Shown here piece by piece: positions 33,430-44,043 of a DNA stretch of 64,000 nt (position 1 is its first letter; each line of letters opens with the position of its first letter). The notes under the pieces are model-generated. The model did not search any database. It was not told where the DNA came from and saw nothing but the letters and a program-made list of their open reading frames with translations. The translations under genes were made by a program, and so were the position numbers. This DNA is from Tragulus kanchil (taxonomy: Eukaryota > Chordata > Mammalia > Artiodactyla > Tragulidae): NCBI GenBank assembly GCA_022376925.1, contig JAIOJX010000006.1, positions 55,585,658 through 55,649,657 of the forward strand. The letters run 5' to 3'.

Positions 33430-35207
33430 GTTCCTTCCTGGGCAATTTTTTGGAATAGTTTTAGAAGGACAGGCATTAGCTCTTCTTTAAATGTTTGGTA
33501 GAATTCACTTGTGAAACCATCTGGCCCTGGGCTTTTATTTTTGGGTAGATTTTTGATCACAAGGTCGATTTCTGAGCTTGTGAGTGGCTTGTTCATAGTT
33601 TCTATTTCTTCCTGGTTGAGTCTTGGGAGATTAATCTTCTCTAAGAAACTGTCCATTTCTTCCAGGTTGTCCAGTTTGTTGCCATAGAGTTGTTCATAAT
33701 AGTCTCTTAGAATCCTTTGGATTTCTGCATTATCCGTTGTAATCTCTCCTTTTTCATTTTTGATTTTGGTGATCTGGTTCTTCTCTCTCTTTTTCTTGAT
33801 GAGTCTGACCAGTAGTGTGTTGATTTTATTGACCTTTTCGAAGAACCAGCTTTTTGTTTTATTTATCTTTACTATTGTTTCTTTCATTTCTTTTTCATTT
33901 ATTTCTGCTCTGATCTTTATGATTTCCCTTCTTCTGCTGGCTTTGGGGTGTTTTTGTTCTTCTTTCTCCAGTTGTTTTAAGTGTAAGGTAAGGTCGTCTG
34001 TTTGAGATTTTCCTAGTTTCTTGAGGTGGGATTGAATTGCTATAAACTTCCCTCTTAGAACTGCTTTTGCAGTATCCCATAGGTTTTGTACTGTCGTGTG
34101 TTCATTGTCATTTTCTTCTAGGAATGGGCTTCTCATGCACTATGTTGAGATAGGCTTCTTCTATGCCCATTTTCTGAAGAGTTTTTATCATAAATGGATG
34201 CTGTACTTTGTCGAAGGCTTTTCTGCATCTATTGATATGATCATGTGATTTTGTCTCTCCGTTTGTTGATATGGTGTATCACATTGATTGATTTGCAGAT
34301 GTTGAAGAATCCTTGCATGCCTGGGATGAACCCAACTTGATCGTGATGAATGAGCTTTTTGATGTGTTACTGAATTCTGTTTGCTAGGATTTTGTTAAGG
34401 ATTTTGGCATCTAGATTCATCAATGAAATTGGCCTATAATTTTCTTTTTTTGTGTTGTCTTTGCCTGGCTTTGGTATCAGGGTGATGGTGGCCTCGTAGA
34501 ATGTGTTTGGAAGTGTTCCTTCCTGGGCAATTTTTTGGAATAGTTTTAGAAGGACAGGCATTAGCTCTTCTTTAAATGTTTGGTAGAATTCACTTGTGAA
34601 ACCATCTGGCCCTGGGCTTTTATTTTTGGGTAGATTTTTGATCACAAGGTCGATTTCTGAGCTTGTGAGTGGCTTGTTCATAGTTTCTATTTCTTCCTGG
34701 TTGAGTCTTGGGAGATTAATCTTCTCTAAGAAACTGTCCATTTCTTCCAGGTTGTCCAGTTTGTTGCCATAGAGTTGTTCATAATAGTCTCTTAGAATCC
34801 TTTGGATTTCTGCATTATCCGTTGTAATCTCTCCTTTTTCATTTTTGATTTTGGTGATCTGGTTCTTCTCTCTCTTTTTCTTGATGAGTCTGACCAGTAG
34901 TGTGTTGATTTTATTGACCTTTTCGAAGAACCAGCTTTTTGTTTTATTTATCTTTACTATTGTTTCTTTCATTTCTTTTTCATTTTTTTCTGCTCTGATC
35001 GTTATGATTTCTCCTCTGCTAACTTTGGGGTTTTTTTGTTCTTCTTTCTCCAGTTGTTTTAAGTGTAAGGTAAGGTCGTCTGTTTGAGATTTTCCTAGTT
35101 TCTTGAGGTGGGATTGAATTGCTATAAACTTCCCTCTTAGAACTGCTTTTGCAGTATCCCATAGGTTTTGTACTGTCGTGTGTTCATTGTCATTTTCTTC
35201 TAGGAAT
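33030..35207. repeat. Tandem duplication 10 (about 1096 + 1082 bp), probable assembly artefact
   Basis: 33030-34125 recurs as 34126-35207, with the first 35 bases of the second copy garbled (34126-34160) and several single-base losses in homopolymers (gctttttctg/gcttttctg, gatttttgtc/gattttgtc). A cluster of changes lies near 34980-35035. It overlaps duplication 9, so 33030-33429 exists in three versions. Confidence 0.93.
33282..34136 (-). pseudogene. L1 number 2 ORF2, linker and RT fingers
   Basis: 284 residues open on the - strand: [82 protein letters not shown], ending at ILANRIQ before the TAA noted for the RT core. A second version of the later part is at 34367-34972. Confidence 0.9.
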
Positions 35208-35231
35208 TTTTTGATTTCTCCTTTGATTTCC

Positions 35232-36020
35232 TCAATGATCAGTCGGTTTTTTTAGGTATGTGTTGTTTAATCTCCATGTGTTTGTGTTTTTAGAGGTTTT
35301 TTTCCTGTAGTTGATCTCTAGTCTCACTGCATTGTGGTCCGAGAAGATGGTTGATAGAATTTCAGTTTTCTTGAATTGACTGAGGATTGATTTGTGGCCC
35401 AAGATGTGGTCTATCCTGGAGAATGTTCCATGAGCACTTGAGAATAACGTGTATTCTTCTGCTTTTGGATGAAAAGTCCTAAAGATATCAATGAGGTCCA
35501 TTTCTTCTAGTGTGGCATTTAAGGCTTGTGTTTCTTTATTAATTTTCTGTTTGGATGATCTGTCCATTGGTGTGAGAGGAGTGTTAAAGTCTCCTACTAT
35601 GATTGTGTTAGTGTCGATGTCTTCTTTTATGTCTGAAAGTGTTTGTCTTATGTATCGGGGTGCTCCTGCGTTGGGAGCATAGATATTTATGATTGTTATG
35701 TCTTCTTCTTGGATGGATCCCTTAATCATGATGTAGTGACCTGCCTTGTCTCTTAGAATCTTCTTTACTTTAAAATCTATTTTATCTGATATGAGGATTG
35801 CTACTCCAGCTTTCTTTTGATTTCCATTTGCATGGAATATCTTTTTCCAGCCTCTCACTTTCAGTCTATGAGTGTCTCTAGGTCTGAAATGAGTTTCCTG
35901 GAGGCAGCATATGTATGGGTCATGTTTTTGAATCCATTCAGCCCCTCTGTGTCTTTTGGTCGGGGCATTTAGTCCATTGACATTCAAAGTAATTATTGAT
36001 ACAAATGATCCTGTTGTCAT
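35232..36020 (-). pseudogene. L1 number 2 ORF2, endonuclease domain
   Basis: 262 residues from the ATG at 36020, 57 bases after the ORF1 stop, the usual short inter-ORF gap. APE-like endonuclease motifs are all present: TLNVNGLN, QETHFRP, IYAPN, GDFN, SRIDHILGH, FSDHNAV. The frame runs through [15 protein letters not shown] and is lost at a T7 run (35246-35252), where L1 number 1 also differs; a homopolymer frameshift, real or from sequencing. Confidence 0.92.
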
Positions 36021-36077
36021 CTTCTTAGATGTTATGATGGGTTTCTTTCGTGGATCTTCTCCTTTTATACTTGTTTT

Positions 36078-36983
36078 CTATATAAGTCCCTTTAACACTT
36101 GTTGTAAGGCTGGTTTGGTGTGACTAAATTCTTTCAATTTTTGCTTGTCTGTAAAGCTTTTGATTTCTCCATCAATTTTGAAGGAGATCCTGGCAGGGTA
36201 GAGAATTCTTGGTTGCAGATTATTCTCCTTTAGCCGTTTAAATGTGTCCTGCCATTCCCTTCTGGCCTGCAGAGTTTCTGTTGAAAGATCAGCTGTTAAA
36301 CGGATGGGCTTTCCCTTGTATGTCACTAGTTGCTTTTCCCTTGCTGCTTTGAGAATTCTATCTTTGTGTTTAATTTGTGTTAGCTTCATCAATATGTGTC
36401 TTGGTGTGTTTCTTCTCGGATTGATTCTGTATGGTACTCTTTGTGCTTCTTGGACTTGACTGACTATTTCTTTTCCCATGTTGGGGAAATTTTCAACTAG
36501 AATCTCTTCAAAAATTTTCTCATAGCCTTTCTTTTTTTCTTCTTCTTCTGGAACCCCTATAATTTGAATATTGGTGCGTTTGATATTATCCCAGAGGTCT
36601 CTGAGGCTGTCCTCTGCTCTTTTCATTCTTTGAGCTAGAGTCTGTTTTTCAGCAGTTACTTCTACCATTTTATCTTCCAGCTCACTTATCCGATCTTCTG
36701 TCTCAGATACTCTGCTCTTGGTTCCTTCTACAGTGTTTTTCAGTTCAGCAATTGAGTTGTTTGTCTCTGTTACTTTTTTGGTAAGTTCTTGTATTTCTTT
36801 ATTCAGTGTGTTAGTTGTATCTTGCAATTTCTCTGAAATTCTGTTTTCAGTGTCTTTGATCATCTTTACTATCATTCTTCTGAAATCACTTTCAGAAAGT
36901 TTGTCCAAATTCTCTTCATTGATTTGATCTTGTGTGTTTGTGGATTGTTCCTTCGCCTGTGTGGTATTTCTCTGCCATTTCAT
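36078..36983 (-). CDS. L1 number 2 ORF1p, intact open frame
   Basis: Open from an ATG at 36983 (MKWQRNTTQAKEQSTNTQDQ) for 301 residues; the frame stays open upstream to 37127 but the first codon there is TTG, so the ATG is preferred. Order: short N-terminus, a long heptad-rich coiled coil (about residues 40-135), RRM-like domain starting TNIQIIGVPEEEE, and a C-terminal domain ending KPALQQVLKGLI. In L1, ORF1p coats the L1 RNA as a trimer and is needed in cis for retrotransposition. Since ORF2 of this copy is broken, the element itself cannot be autonomous. A truncated second version (37369-38091) comes from duplication 11. Confidence 0.88.
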   Translation of the reverse strand: MKWQRNTTQAKEQSTNTQDQINEENLDKLSESDFRRMIVKMIKDTENRISEKLQDTTNTLNKEIQELTKKVTETNNSIAELKNTVEGTKSRVSETEDRISELEDKMVEVTAEKQTLAQRMKRAEDSLRDLWDNIKRTNIQIIGVPEEEEKKKGYEKIFEEILVENFPNMGKEIVSQVQEAQRVPYRINPRRNTPRHILMKLTQIKHKDRILKAAREKQLVTYKGKPIRLTADLSTETLQARREWQDTFKRLKENNLQPRILYPARISFKIDGEIKSFTDKQKLKEFSHTKPALQQVLKGLI

Positions 36984-38476
36984 TGTTATTATTAATTTTT
37001 TAATTGGTTCTATTTGGGGTCTTCTTTTCCCAGACTTTGAGTTACGTCTGTTGGTGTTTGTTGCTTGGATGGAGCTTCTTATTCTTGGTGATGCTGGTGA
37101 TTGGGTGACGTCAGGACTTGCATACAAGTGATTACCTTTGTTGGCATTCTCACTTGTATACTGCTCTTTAGTGTTAGGCGTTCTCTAGTATTGTAGAGTT
37201 TTGGAGTCAGTGCACCCTCCTTAGAACCCCGGGGTTTGTTGCCTGACCAGGGAATGAAGATTTCACAGCTGGTTTGTTATGGCATTAAATGATATTAAAA
37301 CATATATATGCAAATGAGAAACAGAGGTATACCTCTGACAAATGGCAATTTAAAAATTTATGCAAGTCCTAGGCCTGCAGAGTTTCTGTTGAAAGATCAG
37401 CTGTTAAACGGATGGGCTTTCCCTTGTATGTCACTAGTTGCTTTTCCCTTGCTGCTTTGAGAATTCTATCTTTGTGTTTAATTTGTGTTAGCTTCATCAA
37501 TATGTGTCTTGGTGTGTTTCTTCTCGGATTGATTCTGTATGGTACTCTTTGTGCTTCTTGGACTTGACTGACTATTTCTTTTCCCATGTTGGGGAAATTT
37601 TCAACTAGAATCTCTTCAAAAATTTTCTCATAGCCTTTCTTTTTTTCTTCTTCTTCTGGAACCCCTATAATTTGAATATTGGTGCGTTTGATATTATCCC
37701 AGAGGTCTCTGAGGCTGTCCTCTGCTCTTTTCATTCTTTGAGCTAGAGTCTGTTTTTCAGCAGTTACTTCTACCATTTTATCTTCCAGCTCACTTATCCG
37801 ATCTTCTGTCTCAGATACTCTGCTCTTGGTTCCTTCTACAGTGTTTTTCAGTTCAGCAATTGAGTTGTTTGTCTCTGTTACTTTTTTGGTAAGTTCTTGT
37901 ATTTCTTTATTCAGTGTGTTAGTTGTATCTTGCAATTTCTCTGAAATTCTGTTTTCAGTGTCTTTGATCATCTTTACTATCATTCTTCTGAAATCACTTT
38001 CAGAAAGTTTGTCCAAATTCTCTTCATTGATTTGATCTTGTGTGTTTGTGGATTGTTCCTTCGCCTGTGTGGTATTTCTCTGCCATTTCATTGTTATTAT
38101 TAATTTTTTAATTGGTTCTATTTGGGGTCTTCTTTTCCCAGACTTTGAGTTACGTCTGTTGGTGTTTGTTGCTTGGATGGAGCTTCTTATTCTTGGTGAT
38201 GCTGGTGATTGGGTGACGTCAGGACTTGCATACAAGTGATTACCTTTGTTGGCATTCTCACTTGTATACTGCTCTTTAGTGTTAGGCGTTCTCTAGTATT
38301 GTAGAGTTTTGGAGTCAGTGCACCCTCCTTAGAACCCCGGGGTTTGTTGCCTGACCAGGGAATGAAGATTTCACAGCTGGTTTGTTATGGCATTAAATGA
38401 TATTAAAACATATATATGCAAATGAGAAACAGAAGGTATACCTTTGACAAATGGCAATTTAAAAATTTATGCAAGT
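36264..38476. repeat. Tandem duplication 11 (about 1104 + 1105 bp), probable assembly artefact
   Basis: 36264-37367 recurs as 37372-38476, with the filler ccta between. Differences: cagaggtatacctctg/cagaaggtatacctttg. Doubles ORF1 N-terminus and proximal 5' UTR. Confidence 0.95.
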
Positions 38477-40343
38477 ACTATCTAGCGTATTGAAGTATAC
38501 ACATAAATATATACAGCTATAACATAACCCAAGCATTCCAACCAAGAATACAGTACAATACATTAACACGGCGAATAGAGAAATCCAAGAATGATATCCA
38601 CCAGTTAATAAGCAAACTAAGTAGAGCACCAATTTGAGAATAATGCTAGAGCAGGATACCCGGTGGGGATAAGGCAATGAGGACAGAACAAACTAAGAAA
38701 TATGCCCAGGCTGACCCTGGGAGTTTCTTAATCCAAATCCCTTTTCTTGCTGTGTGGAGCTACATTCCCTCCCTGTAGCTTGACCAGCAGCCCTGCAGTT
38801 TGACCAGCAGCCAAACTACAGTAGGGAAAATGGCATCTGTTTCACAGAGGATTTATTCCCACACTCTCTATGGGAAGCACTTCCGCAGTGACCCCAACCG
38901 TGTTGCAGGCCACCGTCGACCCCCGCCACCGCGGGAGATGTCAGGTTATTCAGAGGTGAGTCTGGCTCAGTCTCATGCAGGATCGCTATTCCTCTCTCCC
39001 GGATCACAGTGCTCAGAGACTTTCCAGTCCTCTCCGGCGACTCTGTTATTGGGTTAATGGTAACCTCCTCCAAAGGGAACTGAGTGCCGCCCTTCCGAGG
39101 CCTGCTCAAGGGCACTTCTAGCTCAAGGGGGCACCTGGACCCTCCAAAGCAGGTCTGGCTCAGTCCCTTGTGGGTGTCAGTGCTCCTCTCCTGGGTTTTG
39201 ATCTGCAACAGGCTTTGCGCCTTTGGCCCGCCCAGCCTCTTGTTTGCTTTTTGACTTTCTGTTGGTGTTTGTTGCTTGGATGGAGCTTCTTATTCTTGGT
39301 GATGCTGGTGATTGGGTGACGTCAGGACTTGCATACAAGTGATTACCTTTGTTGGCATTCTCACTTGTATACTGCTCTTTAGTGTTAGGCGTTCTCTAGT
39401 ATTGTAGAGTTTTGGAGTCAGTGCACCCTCCTTAGAACCCCGGGGTTTGTTGCCTGACCAGGGAATGAAGATTTCACAGCTGGTTTGTTATGGCATTAAA
39501 TGATATTAAAACATATATATGCAAATGAGAAACAGAAGGTATACCTTTGACAAATGGCAATTTAAAAATTTATGCAAGTACTATCTAGCGTATTGAAGTA
39601 TACACATAAATATATACAGCTATAACATAACCCAAGCATTCCAACCAAGAATACAGTACAATACATTAACACGGCGAATAGAGAAATCCAAGAATGATAT
39701 CCACCAGTTAATAAGCAAACTAAGTAGAGCACCAATTTGAGAATAATGCTAGAGCAGGGTCCCCGTTTGGGATAAGACAATGAGGACAGAACAAACTAAG
39801 AAATATGCCCAGGCTGACCCTGGGAGTTTCTTAATCCAAATCCCTTTTCTTGCTGGGTGGAGCTACATTCCCTCCCTGTAGCTTGACCAGCAGCCCTGCA
39901 GTTTGACCAGCAGCCAAACTACAGTAGGGAAAATGGCATCTGTTTCACAGAGGATTTATTCCCACACTCTCTATGGGAAGCACTTCCGCAGTGACCCCAA
40001 CCGTGTTGCAGGCCACCGTCGACCCCCGCCACCGCGGGAGATGTCAGGTTACTCAGAGGTGAGTCTGGCTCAGTCTCATGCAGGATCGCTATTCCTCTCT
40101 CCCGGATCACAGTGCTCAGAGACTTTCCAGTCCTCTCCGGCGACTCTGTTATTGGGTTAATGGTAACCTCCTCCAAAGGGAACTGAGTGCCGCCCTTCCG
40201 AGGCCTGCTCAAGGGCACTTCTAGCTCAAGGGGGCACCTGGACCCTCCAAAGCAGGTCTGGCTCAGTCCCTTGTGGGTGTCAGTGCTCCTCTCCTGGGTT
40301 TTGATCTGCAACAGGCTTTGCGCCTTTGGCCCGCCCAGCCTCT
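38155..40343. repeat. Tandem duplication 12 (about 1086 bp twice, 17-bp filler), probable assembly artefact
   Basis: 38155-39240 recurs as 39258-40343, with 39241-39257 (tgtttgctttttgactt) in neither. Differences cluster at 38651-38670: gcaggatacccggtgggg versus gcagggtccccgtttggg, and tgtgtggag/tgggtggag. Confidence 0.95.
38830..39057 (+). other. Antisense ORF in L1 number 2 5' UTR with splice donor (ORF0-like)
   Basis: Same start as in L1 number 1 (aaaATGG, MASVSQRIYSHTLYGKHF) but open for 75 residues. Donor GAG|GTGAGT with GT at 38956-38957. A second version is at 39933-40160, from duplication 12. Confidence 0.45.
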
Positions 40344-40547
40344 CCGGCGGGTATGAGGTTTGACTTTTAAAAGTGCCATTGCGCCCCTCCTCCCGTCTTG
40401 ATGCGGCTTCTCCTTTGTTCTTCGATGTGGGGTGTCCTCTCTGTGATCAGATCCAACCTCCTTTCGACGATGGTTTCCCAGGAACTGGTCGCAATTCAGG
40501 CGATTTTGCAGGAGAGATGAGTGCACGTCCTTCTACGCCGCCATCTT

Positions 40548-40900
40548 TCCTGATGCATTTTCGCTTTCTCTTATGTTGTTGGAAGAGGGTGTTTGCTGTG
40601 ACCAATGCACTATCTTGACAAAATTCTGTTAGCCTTTACCCTGCTTCATTTTTTCACTCCAGTGCCAAACTTGCCTGTTACTCCAGGTATCTCTTGACTT
40701 CCTACTTTCCCATTCCAGTTTCTTATAATGAAAAGAACTTTTTTTTTTGGTCTTAGTTCTAGAAGGTCTAATAGGTCTTCATAGACTCATTCAACTTCAG
40801 CTTATTGGGCATTAGTGGTTGGAGAATAGACTTGGATTACTGTGATATTGACTGGTTTTACCAGTCTATTAAAAGATATGATAAAGGATACAGATGAACA
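40548..40900 (-). mobile_element. BovB LINE, 5' (endonuclease-region) part, right of L1 number 2
   Basis: Antisense BovB resumes: ttctcttatgttgttggaag, gggtgtttgctgtgacc, tgttactccaggtatctcttg, ataatgaaaagaac, cttggattactgtgatattga. In an intact BovB this segment lies about 1.9 kb (my estimate from the family layout) away from the part at 29112-29648, so the middle is missing. The right limit is approximate. Confidence 0.85.
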
Positions 40901-41880
40901 GAGATACATAGGGTAAGGTCTGGAAGGCTGAGCGCAGCATTCTCTGTCTCCATACAATTGGGGAGTATGTCACCTTCCTAGCATATGGAACTTGCTAAGA
41001 TCTTTGGAACAGCAACTTGAAAGATCTTTGGAACCAATACTTTCAATATTTTATGGGGACTTTCTCACATCGGCATGATCAATTATTAACTTCATTTCTA
41101 GCCCTCTCCTGTCTCTGGAGAGTGGGGGCTTGTACTAAAATTTTCAAGTTTCTAATCATGGCTTGGCCTTGTTGGTGACCATTCCCATTCAGAAGCCATC
41201 AAGGAACCCCTCACAATTGCCTCACTTGAACAGAAGATGCTTGGAGAGCTCTTATCACTTAGGAATTTACAAGGGTTTTAAGAACCCTGTGTCAGGAGCA
41301 GGAATGAAGACCATTATCACTGTATCTGCATACTTAGAAGTGTAAAATTGTTTATTAACATCCAGTGAAATATATTTCTAATTTTTATTATGATCTTAGA
41401 ACCATGATTTATTTGGAAGTGTATTTCTCAGTTTCCAAATATGCAGAAACACTCTAGTTATCTTTTTATTACACAGTTCTAGCTTAATTCCATTATAATC
41501 AGCCCTCATCCTGTCTGACATCTCTGCCAGGCCCTGCTGTTAACTAACCACCTTCTAAAATGTCTTCTGTGTCATCAACTATTTATCTTTGGGTGAGAAT
41601 GTGTGATGGTTACGTACACAAGTGTATGGACCACAGCGTCTTCTCCCCTTTTCGATACAGGAAAATACACATGAAATGGCAGGCTGAAATGAGGGCTTTG
41701 TATATGTACAGTAAAGGATTGATGCAGCAATCTTGGCATGCTTAAACCCTGCTGCATTCTATAGAAAAGACTAGACTTTGACTGAAAGATAACCTCAAAG
41801 CCCTTAGAATATCCTGAGTGATAGGAGTTCCTTGTATGACAGATCTTAGACTACTCCAAATATTTTTTGCTAATGATGTG
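40901..41880. other. No gene recognised
   Basis: Unique-looking AT-rich sequence. 41391 onward belongs to duplication 13. Part of the right side may be the diverged start of the ERV-L type LTR. Confidence 0.4.
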
Positions 41881-43734
41881 ATTTATGAAGGTCACTTGTT
41901 CTTGTTCACCTAATGGCTGCAGGCTACACTGATCCCCCTCTGATGAAGGGAGTAAAGACTGACCAGCTAAGATTAGTCACATGTGTACTCCTTACCACTC
42001 ACAGTAAGGAAGTTGAGCATCAAGGTTTCGATGAGCTTCCCTGGTTGGCAATACTTTGTGTATGTTGTCACACATCACTGTGGAAAGAGCCAAGTCCTAT
42101 CTGTGTGACTCCATTGGAAAAGGGCAACTGGTTGCCGTGCCTGGTTTCTCCTGGGCTCCACCCTATATAAGTTTTTATTCTTTGCTGATTTAAATCTGTG
42201 TCCTTTCATTGTAATAAACCACATGAACATGACTTAGGGACTAAACTGCCATAACAACCGTGAGTATAACAATCTTTCTGAGTCTTTTTAGTGGTGATTT
42301 TTTTTGGCGGGGAGCGGGTTGGAGAGGGAGGTGGGTGGGTGGGCCACTTCTATTGGTCTTTCGCTTATCTATTTTCATCCACCTTTGCTCTTTGGCCCAT
42401 GTGGGCCTCCCATCGCAGCTCTGTTGTCGCAGAGCACCGGCTCTGGGCACATGCACTCCAGAGCTCTGGCTTGGTAATTGGACACATCGGTCCAGCCACT
42501 CCACAGCACATGGGATCTTCCCAGGNCAGGATTGAACCAGCGTCCCTTTCACTGCAAGGTGGTGATCTTAGAACCATGATTTATTTGGAAGTGTATTTCT
42601 CAGTTTCCAAATATGCAGAAACACTCTAGTTATCTTTTTATTACACAGTTCTAGCTTAATTCCATTATAATCAGCCCTCATCCTGTCTGACATCTCTGCC
42701 AGGCCCTGCTGTTAACTAACCACTTTCTAAAATGTCTTCTGTGTCATCAGCTATTTATCTTTGGGTGAGAATGTGTGATGGTTACGTACACAAGTGTATG
42801 GACCACAGCGTCTTCTCCCCTTTTCGATACAGGAAAATACACATGAAATGGCAGGCTGAAATGAGGGCTTTGTATATGTACAGTAAAGGATTGATGCAGC
42901 AATCTTGGCATGCTTAAACCCTGCTGCATTCTATAGAAAAGACTAGACTTTGACTGAAAGATAACCTCAAAGCCCTTAGAATATCCTGAGTGATAGGAGT
43001 TCCTTGTATGACAGATCTTAGACTACTCCAAATATTTTTTGCTAATGATGTGATTTATGAAGGTCACTTGTTCTTGTTCACCTAATGGCTGCAGGCTACA
43101 CTGATCCCCCTCTGATGAAGGGAGTAAAGACTGACCAGCTAAGATTAGTCACATGTGTACTCCTTACCACTCACAGTAAGGAAGTTGAGCATCAAGGTTT
43201 CGATGAGCTTCCCTGGTTGGCAATACTTTGTGTATGTTGTCACACATCACTGTGGAAAGAGCCAAGTCCTATCTGTGTGACTCCATTGGAAAAGGGCAAC
43301 TGGTTGCCGTGCCTGGTTTCTCCTGGGCTCCACCCTATATAAGTTTTTATTCTTTGCTGATTTAAATCTGTGTCCTTTCATTGTAATAAACCACATGAAC
43401 ATGACTTAGGGACTAAACTGCCATAACAACCGTGAGTATAACAATCTTTCTGAGTCTTTTTAGTGGTGATTTTTTTTGGCGGGGAGCGGGTTGGAGAGGG
43501 AGGTGGGTGGGTGGGCCACTTCTATTGGTCTTTCGCTTATCTATTTTCATCCACCTTTGCTCTTTGGCCCATGTGGGCCTCCCATCGCAGCTCTGTTGTC
43601 GCAGAGCACCGGCTCTGGGCACATGCACTCCAGAGCTCTGGCTTGGTAATTGGACACATCGGTCCAGCCACTCCACAGCACATGGGATCTTCCCAGGCCA
43701 GGGATTGAACCAGCGTCCCTTTCACTGCAAGGTG
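41391..43734. repeat. Tandem duplication 13 (2 x 1172 bp), probable assembly artefact
   Basis: 41391-42562 recurs as 42563-43734. The first copy has the window's only ambiguous base (n at 42526, ccaggncagg) and loses a base just after it, near the join: the look of a low-quality read end. Small substitutions: ccaccttct/ccactttct, tcatcaact/tcatcagct. Confidence 0.95.
42291..42562 (-). mobile_element. CHR-type SINE, long variant (copy cut by duplication join)
   Basis: Same SINE as 43463-43767 but missing its head end, because the join of duplication 13 lies within it. Confidence 0.85.
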
Positions 43735-43767
43735 GTGTCCTTACCCACTGAACCATCAGGGAAGCCC
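43463..43767 (-). mobile_element. CHR-type SINE, long variant, with perfect 16-bp target duplication
   Basis: Antisense: G/C-rich tail (ggcggggagcgggttgg), tctattggtctttcgc, gggcctcccatcgcagc, gagcaccggctctgggcac, head end gaaccatcagggaagccc. Flanked by TTTCTGAGTCTTTTTA at 43447-43462 and 43768-43783. Inserted into the ERV-L type LTR, which continues on both sides. Confidence 0.93.
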
Positions 43768-43827
43768 TTTCTGAGTCTTTTTAATAAATAATCAGACCTG
43801 ATGGTGGTCTTCAGGACCCTCAGTACA

Positions 43828-44036
43828 TGCATGTGTGCAAAGTCACTTCAGTCGTATCTGACTCTTTGTGACCTTATGGACTATAGTCCTCCAGACTCCT
43901 CTGTCCAGCAACAATACTGGAATAGGTTCCATGGTATCTTCTAGGAGATCTTCCTGACTTGGGGATCAAACCCTCATCTCTCATGTCTGCTGCATTGGCA
44001 GACAGGCTCTTTACCACTAGCACCACCTGGGAAATC
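43828..44036 (-). mobile_element. Bov-tA SINE
   Basis: Antisense Bov-tA: caaagtcacttcagtcgtatc, aatactggaataggttcc, head end caccacctgggaaatc. Flanked by CAGTACA at 43821-43827 and 44037-44043 at the right edge of the LTR. Confidence 0.9.
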
Positions 44037-44043
44037 CAGTACA

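Larger units (their letters stand above)
29649..40547 (-). mobile_element. 5'-complete L1 number 2, inactive, inserted in BovB
   Basis: Same family and orientation as L1 number 1: 3' UTR from 29649, ORF2, an intact ORF1, and a 5' UTR reaching the gatggcggc start at 40547. The net length without four artefactual duplications is about 6.4 kb. ORF2 carries a nonsense codon shared by all its copies. The flanks share only about GCATTTT, so no convincing target duplication is seen; both flanks are BovB but not contiguous BovB, suggesting loss of target sequence at insertion. Confidence 0.93.
37128..40547 (-). promoter_or_regulatory. L1 number 2 5' UTR / promoter with YY1-type site
   Basis: Net about 1.2 kb of 5' UTR, inflated here by duplications 11 and 12. 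The 5' end reads AAGATGGCGGC on the - strand (40547-40537), a YY1-type site at the transcription start region as in L1 number 1. Confidence 0.75.
41880..43823 (+). mobile_element. ERV-L type LTR (MLT2-like), split by a CHR SINE
   Basis: Non-coding solo LTR remnant. Recognised by its 3' half: gggcaactggttgccgtgcc, gggctccaccctatataag (TATA-like, 42164-42171), ttaaatctgtgtcctttcat, poly(A) signal aataaa (42213-42218), accgtgagtataac, then after the SINE cagacctgatggtggtcttcagg. The left limit is unclear. Most of it is shown twice through duplication 13 (TATA-like at 43336, aataaa at 43385). No retroviral coding sequence is present. Confidence 0.7.
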
